From JBBROS01 sp965260995 (GTDB lineage: Bacteria; Pseudomonadota; Alphaproteobacteria; Acetobacterales; Acetobacteraceae): DNA of 64,000 nucleotides. This document shows positions 9,192-17,999 of this stretch, one piece after another (positions within the stretch are counted from its first letter, which is position 1; each line of letters begins with the position of its first letter). A program made the translations under genes and the position numbers. Below the pieces are notes generated by a model that made no database searches, had not been told where the DNA came from, and saw only the letters and a program-made list of their open reading frames with translations. The stretch is taken from assembly GCA_965260995.1 (NCBI GenBank), contig CBDHCD010000001.1, positions 372,001 through 436,000 of the forward strand, given 5' to 3'.

Positions 9192-9958
9192 CAGCCCTGC
9201 ATCCCGGCGATGCCGTGGGCGATGGCGCGGTAGAAGTTGTTGTCGGTGGGGTTGATCAGCATCTCCGCCATGCAGGTGCGGGGCGGCAGTTGGGCGGCGA
9301 ACACCGCGGCGGCGGCGATGTCCTCGGGCTGGATCATCAGGGCGCGGTCCTCCGTGCTGGGCGGGCGGGGGCGGGTGTCGAGGATGGGGGTCTCGACCTC
9401 GCCCGGGTTGATGCAGACGCTGCGGATGCCGTGGATGCCTTCCTCGGCGTTGATCGTCGCCGACATGGCGCGGGCGCCGTGCTTGCTGGCGGTGTAGGTC
9501 GGGCCGGAGACGGGGTAGATGCCGGCGGCGGCGTTGCTGACGGTGTGGATCAGCAGGCCGCGCCGCCGGGCGCGCATGGCCGGCAGCACGGCGAGGCTGC
9601 ACAGGAACGGCCCCTTGAGGTTCACGTCCACGACGCCCGCCATGTCCTCGGCCGACAAGTCCCGCCAATGGCGGCGGCGCGCGTTGGTGCCGGCGTTGTT
9701 GACCAGGATGTCGATCTCGCCCAGCGCCGCGGTCACCGCCTGGTGCGCGGCGGCGACGGCGGCGGCGTCCGACACGTCGGCGGGAACGACGGCCGGGTCC
9801 GCGCCCGCCATCAGCGCGGCCGTCTCGTCCAGCATGTCGCGCCGCCGCCCGGTCAGGGCGACGCGGCAGCCGGCGCGGGCGAAGGCGACGGCCATGGCCC
9901 GGCCGATGCCGCTGCCAGCGCCGGTGATCCACGCCACCTGGCCGGCGATGTCCTCCAC
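9191..9958 (-). CDS. Short-chain dehydrogenase/reductase (SDR)
   Basis: This is a classical SDR of 255 residues. It has the TGAGSGIGRAMAV cofactor motif near residue 13, DILVNNAGTN, a SNAAAG serine region and the YTASK active-site pair, followed by INPGEVETPI. The arginine-containing GRRR segment after the second strand would suit NADP(H). It lies 2 nt downstream of the ABC ATPase gene and overlaps the Ldh2 gene by one base, so all three are almost certainly co-transcribed. The likely role is reversible oxidation of a sugar or hydroxyl-acid intermediate. The exact substrate cannot be inferred. Confidence 0.85.
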   Translation of the reverse strand: MEDIAGQVAWITGAGSGIGRAMAVAFARAGCRVALTGRRRDMLDETAALMAGADPAVVPADVSDAAAVAAAHQAVTAALGEIDILVNNAGTNARRRHWRDLSAEDMAGVVDVNLKGPFLCSLAVLPAMRARRRGLLIHTVSNAAAGIYPVSGPTYTASKHGARAMSATINAEEGIHGIRSVCINPGEVETPILDTRPRPPSTEDRALMIQPEDIAAAAVFAAQLPPRTCMAEMLINPTDNNFYRAIAHGIAGMQG

Positions 9959-9960
9959 CG

Positions 9961-11040
9961 CTACACCACCCGGCCGCTGTCCGGCTCGATCATGTGCATG
10001 TTGTTCATGTCGGCGTGCAGCGGCAGCTCGACGCCCGAATGGGCCGGCGTTTCCGGGGCGATGCGGGCGACCGTCGGCGTGCCGTGGACGCGGAAGTGCA
10101 CCAGCGTCTCCATGCCCATCGGCTCGACCACGTCGATCATGGCGCGCAGCGGGGCGGAGCCTGGGCGCGGGATCTCGCTCATGTGCTCCGGGCGCAGGCC
10201 GAGCAACATCGGCTTGTTGCCGTGGGCGGCGTAGCGCTCGGCGCGCTCGTCGGGGATCGGCAGCACCTGGCCGTCCTCGAGCCGCACCGCGCCGCGCTCC
10301 AGCGTCACGGGCAGGAAGTTCATCGCCGGCGAGCCGATGAACCCGGCGACGAAGCGCGTCCTCGGGTTGTGATACAGCTCCTGCGGCGGCCCAACCTGCT
10401 CGATGATGCCGCCGTTCATCACCACCACGCGGTCGGCCAGCGTCATCGCCTCCACCTGGTCGTGGGTGACGTACACCGTCGTGGTGCGGACGGTCTGGTG
10501 GACCTTCTTGATCTCGGTGCGCATCTGCACGCGCAGCTTGGCGTCGAGGTTGCTCAAAGGCTCGTCGAACAGGAACACCTTGGGGTGGCGCACGATGGCC
10601 CGGCCCATCGCGACGCGCTGGCGCTGGCCGCCGGACAGCGCCTTGGGCTTGCGGTCGAGCAGGGGGACGATGTCGAGGATGCGGGCAGCCTCGTCCACGC
10701 GGCTCTTGATGTCGGCCTTGTTGGTGCCGCGCAGCTTGAGGCCGAATGCCATGTTGTCGAACACGGTCATGTGCGGGTAGAGGGCGTAGTTCTGGAACAC
10801 CATGGCGATATCGCGGTCTTTGGGCGGCACGTCGTTGACCACGTCGCCGCCGATCCAGATCTCGCCGTCGCTGATCTCCTCCAGCCCCGCGATCATGCGC
10901 AGCGTCGTGCTCTTGCCGCAGCCGGACGGCCCGACCAGGACGACGAACTCCTCGTCAGCGATCTCGAGGTCGATGCCTCGGACGGCCAGCACGCCGCCCT
11001 CGTAGGCCTTGACGACGTTGCGGACGGATACTTCAGCCAT
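9961..11040 (-). CDS. ugpC: ABC transporter ATP-binding protein, UgpC/MalK (CUT1) type
   Basis: The 359-residue ATPase has Walker A (GPSGCGKSTTLRMIAG), Q-loop (MVFQNYALYPHM), signature LSGGQRQRVAMGRAIV, Walker B (VFLFDEPLSNLDAKLR) and the H-loop (VTHDQVEAMT). A C-terminal TOBE/regulatory domain of about 110 residues (LGLRPEHMSEIPRPG) is typical of carbohydrate and glycerol-phosphate importers. The permease and substrate-binding genes usually found beside it are absent here, so this ATPase either serves components encoded elsewhere or is shared. It is the first gene of the operon with the SDR and the Ldh2 dehydrogenase. The symbol reflects family, not proven substrate. Confidence 0.85.
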   Translation of the reverse strand: MAEVSVRNVVKAYEGGVLAVRGIDLEIADEEFVVLVGPSGCGKSTTLRMIAGLEEISDGEIWIGGDVVNDVPPKDRDIAMVFQNYALYPHMTVFDNMAFGLKLRGTNKADIKSRVDEAARILDIVPLLDRKPKALSGGQRQRVAMGRAIVRHPKVFLFDEPLSNLDAKLRVQMRTEIKKVHQTVRTTTVYVTHDQVEAMTLADRVVVMNGGIIEQVGPPQELYHNPRTRFVAGFIGSPAMNFLPVTLERGAVRLEDGQVLPIPDERAERYAAHGNKPMLLGLRPEHMSEIPRPGSAPLRAMIDVVEPMGMETLVHFRVHGTPTVARIAPETPAHSGVELPLHADMNNMHMIEPDSGRVV

Positions 11041-11241
11041 CGCGTGCCCCTCCCTCAGGTCCTTTGGTGCCGAGTGTGAACGGCGGGGGCGATGGCGGCA
11101 AGCGAGAACGCGCCAGGCCTGGCGAACCTGGTCCGGCTGGCCGCCCAGGGGTCAGCACGGCAAACCGAAGCGCGTCGTCGCCGCTGATCCGGCCCCGCGG
11201 CTTGCCGCGCCTCATTAACTTTCTGGTAACGCGAGCCTGGC

Positions 11242-12057
11242 ATGGGTGCGGGCGTGATCGCGCGCGCCGCCCTCGTCGTCCTCGCCGGCCTCGCGTGCGG
11301 CCGCGCCGCGGCCGGGCCGTGCGAGGCGGGGGCGCGGGCGGCGGAGCAGGCGTTCGGCCTGCCGGACGGGTTGCTGGCGGCGATCGGCCGGATCGAGAGC
11401 GGGCGGCCGGAGACGGGGGGCGGGTTCGCCGCCTGGCCCTGGGCGGTCAACGCGGCCGGGCAGGGCTACTTCCCGCAATCGGCGGCGGAAGCCTCGGCGC
11501 TGGTCGCCGGGCTGCGGGCGCGGGGTGTGCAGTCGATCGACGTCGGCTGCTTCCAGGTCAACCTGCTGCATCACCCGGATGCCTTCGCCACCCTGGCCGA
11601 CGCGTTCGACCCGATGGCCAACGCGCTGGCGGCCGGGCGCTTCCTCGGCCAGCTCCGCGCGCTCTCGGGCGAGTGGGAGGAGGCGGTTGGCCGCTACCAT
11701 TCCGCCAACCCGACCCTGGGCCAGCCCTACCGCCAACAGGTGCTGGCGAGCTGGCGGGGCGGCGTCGCCGGGTTCGCGGCCCCGGTCGTCTCGCGGGTGA
11801 TGGCGCTGGTGCGGGTGGTCGTGCCGACAGGCGCGCAAAGCAACGTGCCGACAGGCGCGCAAAGCAACGTGCCGCTAGGCGCGCGAAGCAACATGCCGAC
11901 GGGCGCGCGAGGCAGCGTGCCGGCAGACGTGCAGGTCGGCATGGCGCGGGGCGTGCCGGTCGGCGCGCCAGGACGGGCACGGGCGGCCGTGACGCCCGCG
12001 GCGCTGGCGTGGGCGCGTCTGCCGGTCGTAATCGTGCCGTCTCGCCTGTTCCGTTAA
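11242..12057 (+). CDS. Secreted lytic transglycosylase-like protein (SLT fold)
   Basis: A signal peptide of about 24 residues (ARAALVVLAGLACGRAAA) is followed by an SLT/lysozyme-like domain. The catalytic glutamate is in LLAAIGRIESGR (E52), with WPWAVNAAGQGYFP and a C-terminal VGRYHSANP, the usual transglycosylase pattern. Such enzymes cut peptidoglycan to let envelope machines assemble. Its place directly upstream of the flp/cpa genes, same strand, suggests it opens the wall for the Tad pilus. The C-terminal 90 residues are low-complexity and include tandem VPTGAQSN octapeptides encoded by 24-nt repeats, probably a spacer. Confidence 0.8.
   Translation: MGAGVIARAALVVLAGLACGRAAAGPCEAGARAAEQAFGLPDGLLAAIGRIESGRPETGGGFAAWPWAVNAAGQGYFPQSAAEASALVAGLRARGVQSIDVGCFQVNLLHHPDAFATLADAFDPMANALAAGRFLGQLRALSGEWEEAVGRYHSANPTLGQPYRQQVLASWRGGVAGFAAPVVSRVMALVRVVVPTGAQSNVPTGAQSNVPLGARSNMPTGARGSVPADVQVGMARGVPVGAPGRARAAVTPAALAWARLPVVIVPSRLFR
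11821..11940 (+). repeat. 24-nt tandem repeat inside the transglycosylase gene
   Basis: About five 24-nt units start at 11821. The first two are identical (GTGCCGACAGGCGCGCAAAG plus CAAC), the third and fourth carry a few changes, and the fifth is diverged. The in-frame translation is a VPTGAQSN-like octapeptide repeat. A multiple of three keeps the reading frame if copies are gained or lost. Confidence 0.85.
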
Positions 12058-12163
12058 TTATTTGGCGACTTTTTGCTGCTTTACTCACATGACTTTGCCG
12101 GGCAGGCCTTATGACATGCGCATCGGCAAGGTTGGGCTCAACCACCTGACGAGGAACACCGAC

Positions 12164-12334
12164 ATGATCAACTATGTGAAGTCCTGGCTGGAGCTGAAGG
12201 TCGACCGCCGCGCCGTGACCGCGCTGGAATATGGCCTGATCGCCGCCCTGATCGCCGTCGCGATCGCGACCACAGTGGGCACGGTCGGCACCAAGCTGAA
12301 CACCGCCTTCAGCACGATCAGCAGCAAGCTTTGA
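12164..12334 (+). CDS. flp: Flp/Fap-type pilin
   Basis: A 56-residue prepilin, MINYVKSWLELKVDRR followed by AVTALEYGLIAALIAVAIATTV. It is the major subunit of Tad pili, which mediate surface attachment. The leader, the hydrophobic helix and the EY pair (E22, Y23) match Flp prepilins. The residue before the predicted cleavage site is Ala17 instead of the usual Gly. An AGGA-like ribosome site (GAGGAA) precedes the ATG. The prepilin peptidase cpaA follows 59 nt later. The 106 nt upstream (12058-12163) probably hold the pilus promoter, though no clear -35/-10 pair is evident. Confidence 0.9.
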   Translation: MINYVKSWLELKVDRRAVTALEYGLIAALIAVAIATTVGTVGTKLNTAFSTISSKL

Positions 12335-12393
12335 AGCTGATACCGACGACACAGTGCCGATGCGACCTCGTACAAGCGGATTAACTTGCGATC

Positions 12394-12903
12394 ATGGACA
12401 TCTCCCTCGCCTCGCTGTCCACGATGCTTGAGCTGTTCGGGGCGGTGTTGTTCGGCGTGGCGGCGGCCCAGGACATCGCGGTGCGCCTGGTGCCGAACGC
12501 CGTCCCGCTCGCCATCGCGGGGTCCGGCGCGGCGTTGCGCGCGCTGGACGGCTCGCTTCCGCTCGGCGTCGCCGCGTCGGGCGCGGTGTTCATCGCTGCC
12601 GCCCTGTGCTGGCGACGCGGGTGGCTCGGCGGCGCGGACGTCAAGCTGTTCGGCGCCGGCGCGTTGCTGGTGCCGCCCGGCTTGGCGTTCAGCTTCGTGC
12701 TCACCACCTGCCTGGCCGGCGGCGTGCTGTCGGTCGCCTACCTCGTCGCCGGCAAGCTGGCCGCCTCGCCTGCTCCCGTCCGGCCCGCCGGCCTGGTCGC
12801 CCGCGTCGCCCGGCTGGAACGCCGCCGCCTGCGCCGCGGCGGGCCGCTGCCCTACGCCGTCGCGCTGATGGCGGGCGCGCTCATCACCTTGATCGAGGCC
12901 TGA
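12394..12903 (+). CDS. cpaA: Prepilin peptidase CpaA/TadV
   Basis: The 169-residue integral membrane protein of the A24 aspartic peptidase family has several hydrophobic helices. The two catalytic aspartates sit in AAAQDIAVRLVPN and GWLGGADVKLFGA (the GxGD-like motif written GGAD here). It processes Flp prepilin at the cytoplasmic membrane. The length matches the short, N-methylase-lacking TadV form. It lies between flp and cpaB in the standard Cpa order, 3 nt before the cpaB start codon, so the operon is compact. Confidence 0.9.
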   Translation: MDISLASLSTMLELFGAVLFGVAAAQDIAVRLVPNAVPLAIAGSGAALRALDGSLPLGVAASGAVFIAAALCWRRGWLGGADVKLFGAGALLVPPGLAFSFVLTTCLAGGVLSVAYLVAGKLAASPAPVRPAGLVARVARLERRRLRRGGPLPYAVALMAGALITLIEA

Positions 12904-12906
12904 ACC

Positions 12907-13776
12907 ATGCTGCTTCGCCTGGCCGCCGTCGCGACGATGCTGCTCGGCTTGGGTGGCGTCGGCATCGTCGGCTGGGTGGCGCTCCACCCCGCCGCCCCGC
13001 CGCCGCCCGTGCCGGTCCTCGTCATGCAGGAGACGCCGGCCGCGCCGCCGCCGCCGCCTGTGGTGCGCCGGGTGCTGGCGGCGTCGGGCGATCTGCGGGC
13101 CGGGACCCTGCTGAGGCCGGAGAACGTCACGGCGAAGGAACTGTCAGACCTGCCGCCCGGCGCGCAGGAGGACACCGAGGCGAACCGGGCCGCCATCGTC
13201 GGCGCGATGCTGCGCCGCAGCCTGTCCCCCAACGAGACGGTGCAGGCGACGGACATCCTGCGGCCCGGCGACCACGGCTTCCTCGCCGCCGTGCTGGCAC
13301 CGAACCGGCGCGCGGCCTCCGTCGCCGTCGATGCCGTGAGCGGCAGCGCGGGGCTGATCTGGCCAGGCGACCACGTTGACGTGATCCTGACCCAGACGCT
13401 CGACAACCCGGCGCTGCCGCCCTCTCGGCGGGTCGCGGCGGAAACGGTGCTGTCCAACGTGCTGGTGCTGGCCATCGACCAGCTCCTCGCCCGCGGCGTC
13501 TCCCCCGGCCCCGAGGTCGCCGGCCTCGGCCGCACCGTGACGCTCGAGGTCACGCCCGGCGGCGCGGAGCGCATCGCGGTCGCGACCCGGCTCGGGCGGC
13601 TGTCGCTGGCGGCGCGGGCGGCGGAGGACCACGGGCGGGAAGGGGCCGAGCGCGTGCTGACAACGTGGGGCGGGGACGTCTCGCCCGCGCTCACGCCGCA
13701 GGCCGCGCCGGACGCGCAAAGCGCTGTCGTGCACGTCTACCAGGGCAAGGCTGACGGAAAGGAATTCCGCTTCTGA
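12907..13776 (+). CDS. cpaB: Tad pilus assembly protein CpaB/RcpC
   Basis: The 289-residue protein has one N-terminal membrane anchor (LAAVATMLLGLGGVGIVGW), a proline-rich linker (PAAPPPPVPVL) and a SAF domain (VLAASGDLRAGTLLRPENV). The CpaB-specific AVSGSAGLIWPGDHVDVIL region and a C-terminal domain follow. It works in the periplasm with the secretin CpaC as part of the Tad outer-membrane channel. Its final codon overlaps the ATG of cpaC by one base, indicating translational coupling. Confidence 0.9.
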   Translation: MLLRLAAVATMLLGLGGVGIVGWVALHPAAPPPPVPVLVMQETPAAPPPPPVVRRVLAASGDLRAGTLLRPENVTAKELSDLPPGAQEDTEANRAAIVGAMLRRSLSPNETVQATDILRPGDHGFLAAVLAPNRRAASVAVDAVSGSAGLIWPGDHVDVILTQTLDNPALPPSRRVAAETVLSNVLVLAIDQLLARGVSPGPEVAGLGRTVTLEVTPGGAERIAVATRLGRLSLAARAAEDHGREGAERVLTTWGGDVSPALTPQAAPDAQSAVVHVYQGKADGKEFRF

Positions 13777-15146
13777 TGGTTCATCGCATCGTCGGCCTGC
13801 TGCTCGCAGCGGTGGTCTGCTCCGCGGCCGGGGGCGCGCCCCCGGGCAAGGGCATGAAGCTGGAGGCCGGCACCGGCCGCATCGTGTCGCTGACCGCGCC
13901 GGCCGCCAGCGTGTTCGCCGCCGATCCCAAGGTGGTGGAGGTCCGGCCCGCCAGCCCGACGAGCCTGTTCCTGTTCGGCGTCGCGGCCGGCCGCACGACG
14001 GTGGCGGCGATGTCCGCCTCGGGCCAGCCGATCGCCCAGTTCGATGTCACCGTCGGCCCGAACGAGTACGCGGCCGGCGTCACCAACGAGCAGGTCGCGG
14101 CGGCAGTGCCGGGCCGGGGCATCGTGGCCGGCGCCCGCAACAACGGGCTGGTGCTGAACGGGACGGTGAACACCCCGGCCGAGGCCAACCGCGCGGCCGA
14201 AGCCGCCAAGTCCAACCTCGCGGAAGGCCAGAAGCTCGAGAACAGGCTGGGCGTGCGCGAGGCCATCCAGGTCAACCTGCGGGTCCGGGTGGTGGAGATG
14301 GCGCGCAGCCTGACGCGCGAGCTGGGCGTCAACTGGCAGGCGCTGGCCAACATCGGCGGGCGCTACGGCGCGGTCGCCTTCGCCTCGGCCCCGGCGCTGG
14401 TGCAGGCCGCCAACTCGTCGCTGGCGGGCGCTTACAGCTTCAACTCGCCCGGCAAGGTCGTCGACATCAACAGCGTCATCAGCGCCCTCGCGCAGGACCA
14501 GTTGGTGCGTATCCTCGCCGAACCCAACCTGACCACGATGAGCGGCGAGACCGCGAGCTTCCTGGTCGGCGGCGAGTTCCCGATCCCGGTGGCGGGAACC
14601 AACCAGTCGATCTCCATCGAGTTCAAGCAATACGGCATCAGCCTCGCGTTCGTGCCGACGGTGCTGGAGGACGGCCGCATCAGCCTGCACGTCCGCCCCG
14701 AGGTCAGCCAGCTGACCTCCCAGGGCGCGGTGACGCTGCAGGTCGGCCTCAACAGCGCGGTTCAGATCCCCGCGCTGCTGGTGCGTCGGGCGGACACCAC
14801 CGTGGAACTCGGCAGCGGCCAGAGCTTCGCCATCGCCGGGCTGCTGCAGGACACGACGACGCTGGTCAACAACGGCGTGCCGTTCCTCGGCGACATCCCC
14901 GTGCTCGGCGCGCTGTTCCGCTCCGACAACTTCCAGCGCCAGGAGACGGAGTTGGTCATCCTCGTCACGCCATACCTCGTCCAGCCCGCGACCAACACGG
15001 CGAGCCTGACCACGCCCGACAAGGGATGGCGGGCGCCCGGCGACCTCGACCGCATCCTGCTGCTGCGGCAGATGGCGCGCGGCCAGGCGAGGGACGCCGC
15101 CGCGCGCCCGACCGTGCCGGGCGACGCCGGGTTCCTCATCCAATGA
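13776..15146 (+). CDS. cpaC: Tad pilus secretin CpaC/RcpA
   Basis: The 456-residue type II/III secretin-family protein has a signal peptide (VGLLLAAVVCSAAGGA), an N-terminal pilus-formation domain (GTGRIVSLTAPAASVFAADP), a BON-like region, and the secretin core from about residue 165. Hallmarks are VRVVEMARSLTRELGVNWQ, ILAEPNLTTMSGETASFLVG and GQSFAIAGLLQD. The protein ends in the VPFLGDIPVLGALFRS secretin signature. It forms the outer-membrane pore for the Flp pilus. The end overlaps the start of the small lipoprotein gene (ATGA). Confidence 0.93.
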   Translation: MVHRIVGLLLAAVVCSAAGGAPPGKGMKLEAGTGRIVSLTAPAASVFAADPKVVEVRPASPTSLFLFGVAAGRTTVAAMSASGQPIAQFDVTVGPNEYAAGVTNEQVAAAVPGRGIVAGARNNGLVLNGTVNTPAEANRAAEAAKSNLAEGQKLENRLGVREAIQVNLRVRVVEMARSLTRELGVNWQALANIGGRYGAVAFASAPALVQAANSSLAGAYSFNSPGKVVDINSVISALAQDQLVRILAEPNLTTMSGETASFLVGGEFPIPVAGTNQSISIEFKQYGISLAFVPTVLEDGRISLHVRPEVSQLTSQGAVTLQVGLNSAVQIPALLVRRADTTVELGSGQSFAIAGLLQDTTTLVNNGVPFLGDIPVLGALFRSDNFQRQETELVILVTPYLVQPATNTASLTTPDKGWRAPGDLDRILLLRQMARGQARDAAARPTVPGDAGFLIQ

Positions 15147-15439
15147 GGGCGCTGCTGCTGCTCGGCGCGCTCGGCGGCTGCGCCGGCCTCGACCCGCTCA
15201 CGCGCGCCGGCGTCTGGCGCCCAATCGGCGCCAACGAGGCCAACCTGCAGGCGATGGTCGCGAATCCTTACGACCTGACCAACGGTGCCGCCTCGCCGGT
15301 CGCGGACGGCACGATCGCGGCCGACGCCGTCGCCCGTTACCGCGCCGGCAAGGTCAGGCCGTTGCAGGACAGCGGCATCGCGCTGCTGACGACGAGCGGG
15401 GCCGGCGCGGCCCCGGCCGCCGCCGGGCTGACGAACTGA
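15143..15439 (+). CDS. Small lipoprotein, CpaD/TadO-like by position
   Basis: The 98-residue protein begins MRALLLLGALGGCAGLDPL, a short signal ending in a lipobox (LGGC), so it is probably an outer-membrane lipoprotein. The middle reads RPIGANEANLQAMVANPYDL, which resembles the N-terminal part of CpaD pilus lipoproteins. They are usually about 200 residues, so this is a short version. The ATG overlaps the cpaC stop (ATGA) and the stop overlaps the cpaE start by one base (TGATG). A pilotin-like role for the secretin is inferred from context. Confidence 0.7.
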   Translation: MRALLLLGALGGCAGLDPLTRAGVWRPIGANEANLQAMVANPYDLTNGAASPVADGTIAADAVARYRAGKVRPLQDSGIALLTTSGAGAAPAAAGLTN

Positions 15440-16647
15440 TGGACGGGCTCGCGGGAATGCCGCCCGAGGCCTCTGAGGCGACGACTCGGTCGGACCGGCT
15501 GCCGCTGCTCGCCTTCATCGGCGACGCCGAGAGCGAGACCATGCTGTACAACGGCCTCAGCGAGGTCATGCCGCAGGGCTTCCAGGTGCGGCGCGGCAAC
15601 GTTCGCACCGCGCTTAAGGCGCTGGAGCGGCTGACGACGCCGCAAGCGCTGATCGTCGACATCACCGGCGAGGACCAGCCCTTGGCGCTGCTGGCCGACC
15701 TGCGCAACGTGGTCGAGCCTGACGTCAAGGTGATGATCGTCGGCGACCGCCAGGACGTGACGTTCTATCGCCAGGTCACCCGCAACCTCGGCGCGGTCGA
15801 GTACCTCTACAAGCCCCTGATGCCCGAGATGGTGGCCCGGCATTTCGGCGCGCAGCTCGGTCACGCCGGCTCGCACGCCCCGGACAGCGGCGGCCGCGTG
15901 GTGTGCCTCACCGGCGTGCGGGGCGGCGTCGGCGCCACGACGCTCGCCACCAACCTCGCCTGGTATCTCGGCGAGGTCGGGCGGCGCCACACGCTGCTGC
16001 TCGACGCGGACCTGCACACCGGCACCGCCGGCATGCTGTTGGGCGGCCGAACCGGCCCCGGCCTGCGCCTCGCCCTCGAGGCGCCCGACCGCATGGACGA
16101 GCTGTTCATCGAGCGTTCCGCCATCCCGGTGCTCGACCGCTTGCACATGCTGGCGGCCGAGGAGCCGCTGACGGAACAGCTGATGTGCCGGCCGGGTGCG
16201 GCCGAGCGCCTGATCCTGATGCTGCGCCGGCGCTTCAACTACGTGATCGCCGACGCCTCGTTCAACGGCGGCCCGTTCGCGCGCGACCTGATCTCGCTCA
16301 CCCAGCAGCGCGTCCTGGTGCTGCAGCCGACGCTGCAGTCCATCCGCGAGACGCTGCGCCTGCTCGCTTTGCCGGCCGGCAGCGGCCAGGTCCGCCGGCC
16401 GGTCCTGGTGCTCAACCGGGCCAACATGCCAGGTGGCCTCGCGAAGTCGGCCGTCGAAGAGGCGCTGATGGTCAAGATCGACGTCAGCATCCCGTACCTG
16501 CCAAAGATCGTCAGCCCGGCGGAGAACCTCGGTGAGCCGGCGGCGCAGAAGCGCAGCGCCTTCCGCACCGGCATCGTCGAGCTCGCCCAGCAAATGGCGT
16601 TCTTCGGCACGGAAGCCGCGCCGGCGCGCCGGTGGTGGCGCCGATGA
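15439..16647 (+). CDS. cpaE: Tad pilus localisation ATPase-like protein CpaE/TadZ
   Basis: The 402-residue protein has an N-terminal receiver-like (atypical REC) domain and a ParA/MinD-type domain from about residue 150. The P-loop is unorthodox (GVRGGVGATTLATNLAW): the usual lysines of KGGVGKTT are missing, as is common in CpaE/TadZ proteins that position the pilus at a pole rather than hydrolyse ATP efficiently. Later motifs include LLLDADLHTGTAG and VLVLNRANMPGG. It is co-translated with cpaF through a 4-nt overlap. Confidence 0.9.
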   Translation: MDGLAGMPPEASEATTRSDRLPLLAFIGDAESETMLYNGLSEVMPQGFQVRRGNVRTALKALERLTTPQALIVDITGEDQPLALLADLRNVVEPDVKVMIVGDRQDVTFYRQVTRNLGAVEYLYKPLMPEMVARHFGAQLGHAGSHAPDSGGRVVCLTGVRGGVGATTLATNLAWYLGEVGRRHTLLLDADLHTGTAGMLLGGRTGPGLRLALEAPDRMDELFIERSAIPVLDRLHMLAAEEPLTEQLMCRPGAAERLILMLRRRFNYVIADASFNGGPFARDLISLTQQRVLVLQPTLQSIRETLRLLALPAGSGQVRRPVLVLNRANMPGGLAKSAVEEALMVKIDVSIPYLPKIVSPAENLGEPAAQKRSAFRTGIVELAQQMAFFGTEAAPARRWWRR

Positions 16648-17999
16648 CCGGCTTCGGGCGGCGGGTCGCCAACGACGTCATCCAGCCGGTCACCCCGGCG
16701 CCGGTCCTGCCGACGCCACCCCCGGAGCCGGCGGCGCTGCTCCAGCCGATGGGCGAGCTGCGGACGCTGTGCCTGGCCCGGCTCGACCCGGCCGCCGTGG
16801 CCGCCCTCCCGCCGGACCGGCTCACGGCCGAAGTGGAGAAGCTGCTCGCCGACATCGCGACCGACCGCCGCATCCAGCTCAACCTGCGTGAGCAGCGGCA
16901 GCTCGCCGGCGAGCTCGTCAACGACATGCTCGGCCTCGGTCCGCTGCAGCCGCTGCTGGATGACGAGACGATCACCGACATCATGGTCAACGGCTTCGAC
17001 CGGGTGTTCGTCGAGCGCAAAGGCAAGGTCGTGCAGACCCAGGTGCGGTTCCGGGACGCCGCGCACGTCGCCCACATCTGCCAGCGGGTGGCGGCCAACG
17101 TCGGGCGGCGGGTCGACGAGAGCAGCCCGATGGTGGACGCGCGGCTGCGGGACGGCAGCCGGGTCAATATCGTGCTGCCGCCGCTGGCGCTGGACGGGCC
17201 ATACATCTCGATCCGCAAGTTCGCCCGGCGGCGCATCGACCTGGCGAAACTCGTCGAGTTCGGGGCGATGACCGCGCAGGTCGCCCGCATCCTCGAGATC
17301 GCGGCGCGGTGCCGGCTCAACGTCATCATCAGCGGCGGGACGGGTAGCGGCAAGACAACCCTGCTCAACGCGATGAGCCACCTGATCGACACCGCCGAGC
17401 GGATCGTCACCGCCGAGGATGCGGCCGAGCTGCAGCTCCAGCAGCCGCACGTCGTCCGGCTGGAGACGCGCCCGGCGTCGCTGGAGGGGCGGGGGGAGGT
17501 CACCCAGCGTGACCTGGTGCGCAACGCGCTGCGCATGCGGCCCGACCGGATCATCATCGGCGAGGTGCGCGGCGGCGAGGCGTTCGACATGCTGCAGGCG
17601 ATGAACACCGGCCATGACGGCAGCATGTCGACGATTCACGCCAACACGAGCCGGGACGCGCTGATCCGCGTCGAGAACATGGTGCAGATGGGCAATTTCG
17701 GCCTGCCGTCCCGGGCGATCCGGCAGCAGATCGTGAGCGCGGTCGACCTCATCGTGCAGGTCGAGCGGCATCGCGACGGCGGGCGGCGCCTCACCCAGGT
17801 GACGGAGGTGTGCGGTCTGGAAGGCGAGACGGTCATCCTCAACGACATCTTCGCCTTCGAGTTCGCTGGCGAGGCGAATGATGGCCGCCTCTACGGGAGC
17901 TACCGCGTCAGCCGGACCCGTCCGAGCTTCCAGGACCGGTTGAGCAACTTCGGCCTGGAGCGGCTGTGGTATAACGCGCTCGAGATGGCCGACGCATGA
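16644..17999 (+). CDS. cpaF: Tad pilus secretion ATPase CpaF/TadA
   Basis: The 451-residue type II/IV secretion ATPase has Walker A (IISGGTGSGKTTLLNAMSHL), an Asp box and Walker B region (RIVTAEDAAELQL, RMRPDRIIIGEVRGGEAFDM), and the His box (NTGHDGSMSTIHANTSRDAL). The preceding YISIRKFARRRIDL is typical of TadA. It powers Flp polymerisation at the inner membrane. The ATG at 16644 overlaps the cpaE stop as ATGA, which decides the start over an upstream in-frame GTG. Confidence 0.95.
   Translation: MTGFGRRVANDVIQPVTPAPVLPTPPPEPAALLQPMGELRTLCLARLDPAAVAALPPDRLTAEVEKLLADIATDRRIQLNLREQRQLAGELVNDMLGLGPLQPLLDDETITDIMVNGFDRVFVERKGKVVQTQVRFRDAAHVAHICQRVAANVGRRVDESSPMVDARLRDGSRVNIVLPPLALDGPYISIRKFARRRIDLAKLVEFGAMTAQVARILEIAARCRLNVIISGGTGSGKTTLLNAMSHLIDTAERIVTAEDAAELQLQQPHVVRLETRPASLEGRGEVTQRDLVRNALRMRPDRIIIGEVRGGEAFDMLQAMNTGHDGSMSTIHANTSRDALIRVENMVQMGNFGLPSRAIRQQIVSAVDLIVQVERHRDGGRRLTQVTEVCGLEGETVILNDIFAFEFAGEANDGRLYGSYRVSRTRPSFQDRLSNFGLERLWYNALEMADA

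Noticed and set aside
15439..16647. CpaE as the ParA partner of the parS site
   Set aside because: The P-loop lacks the signature lysines, it sits in the Tad operon 36 kb away, and CpaE/TadZ proteins localise pili rather than bind ParB.
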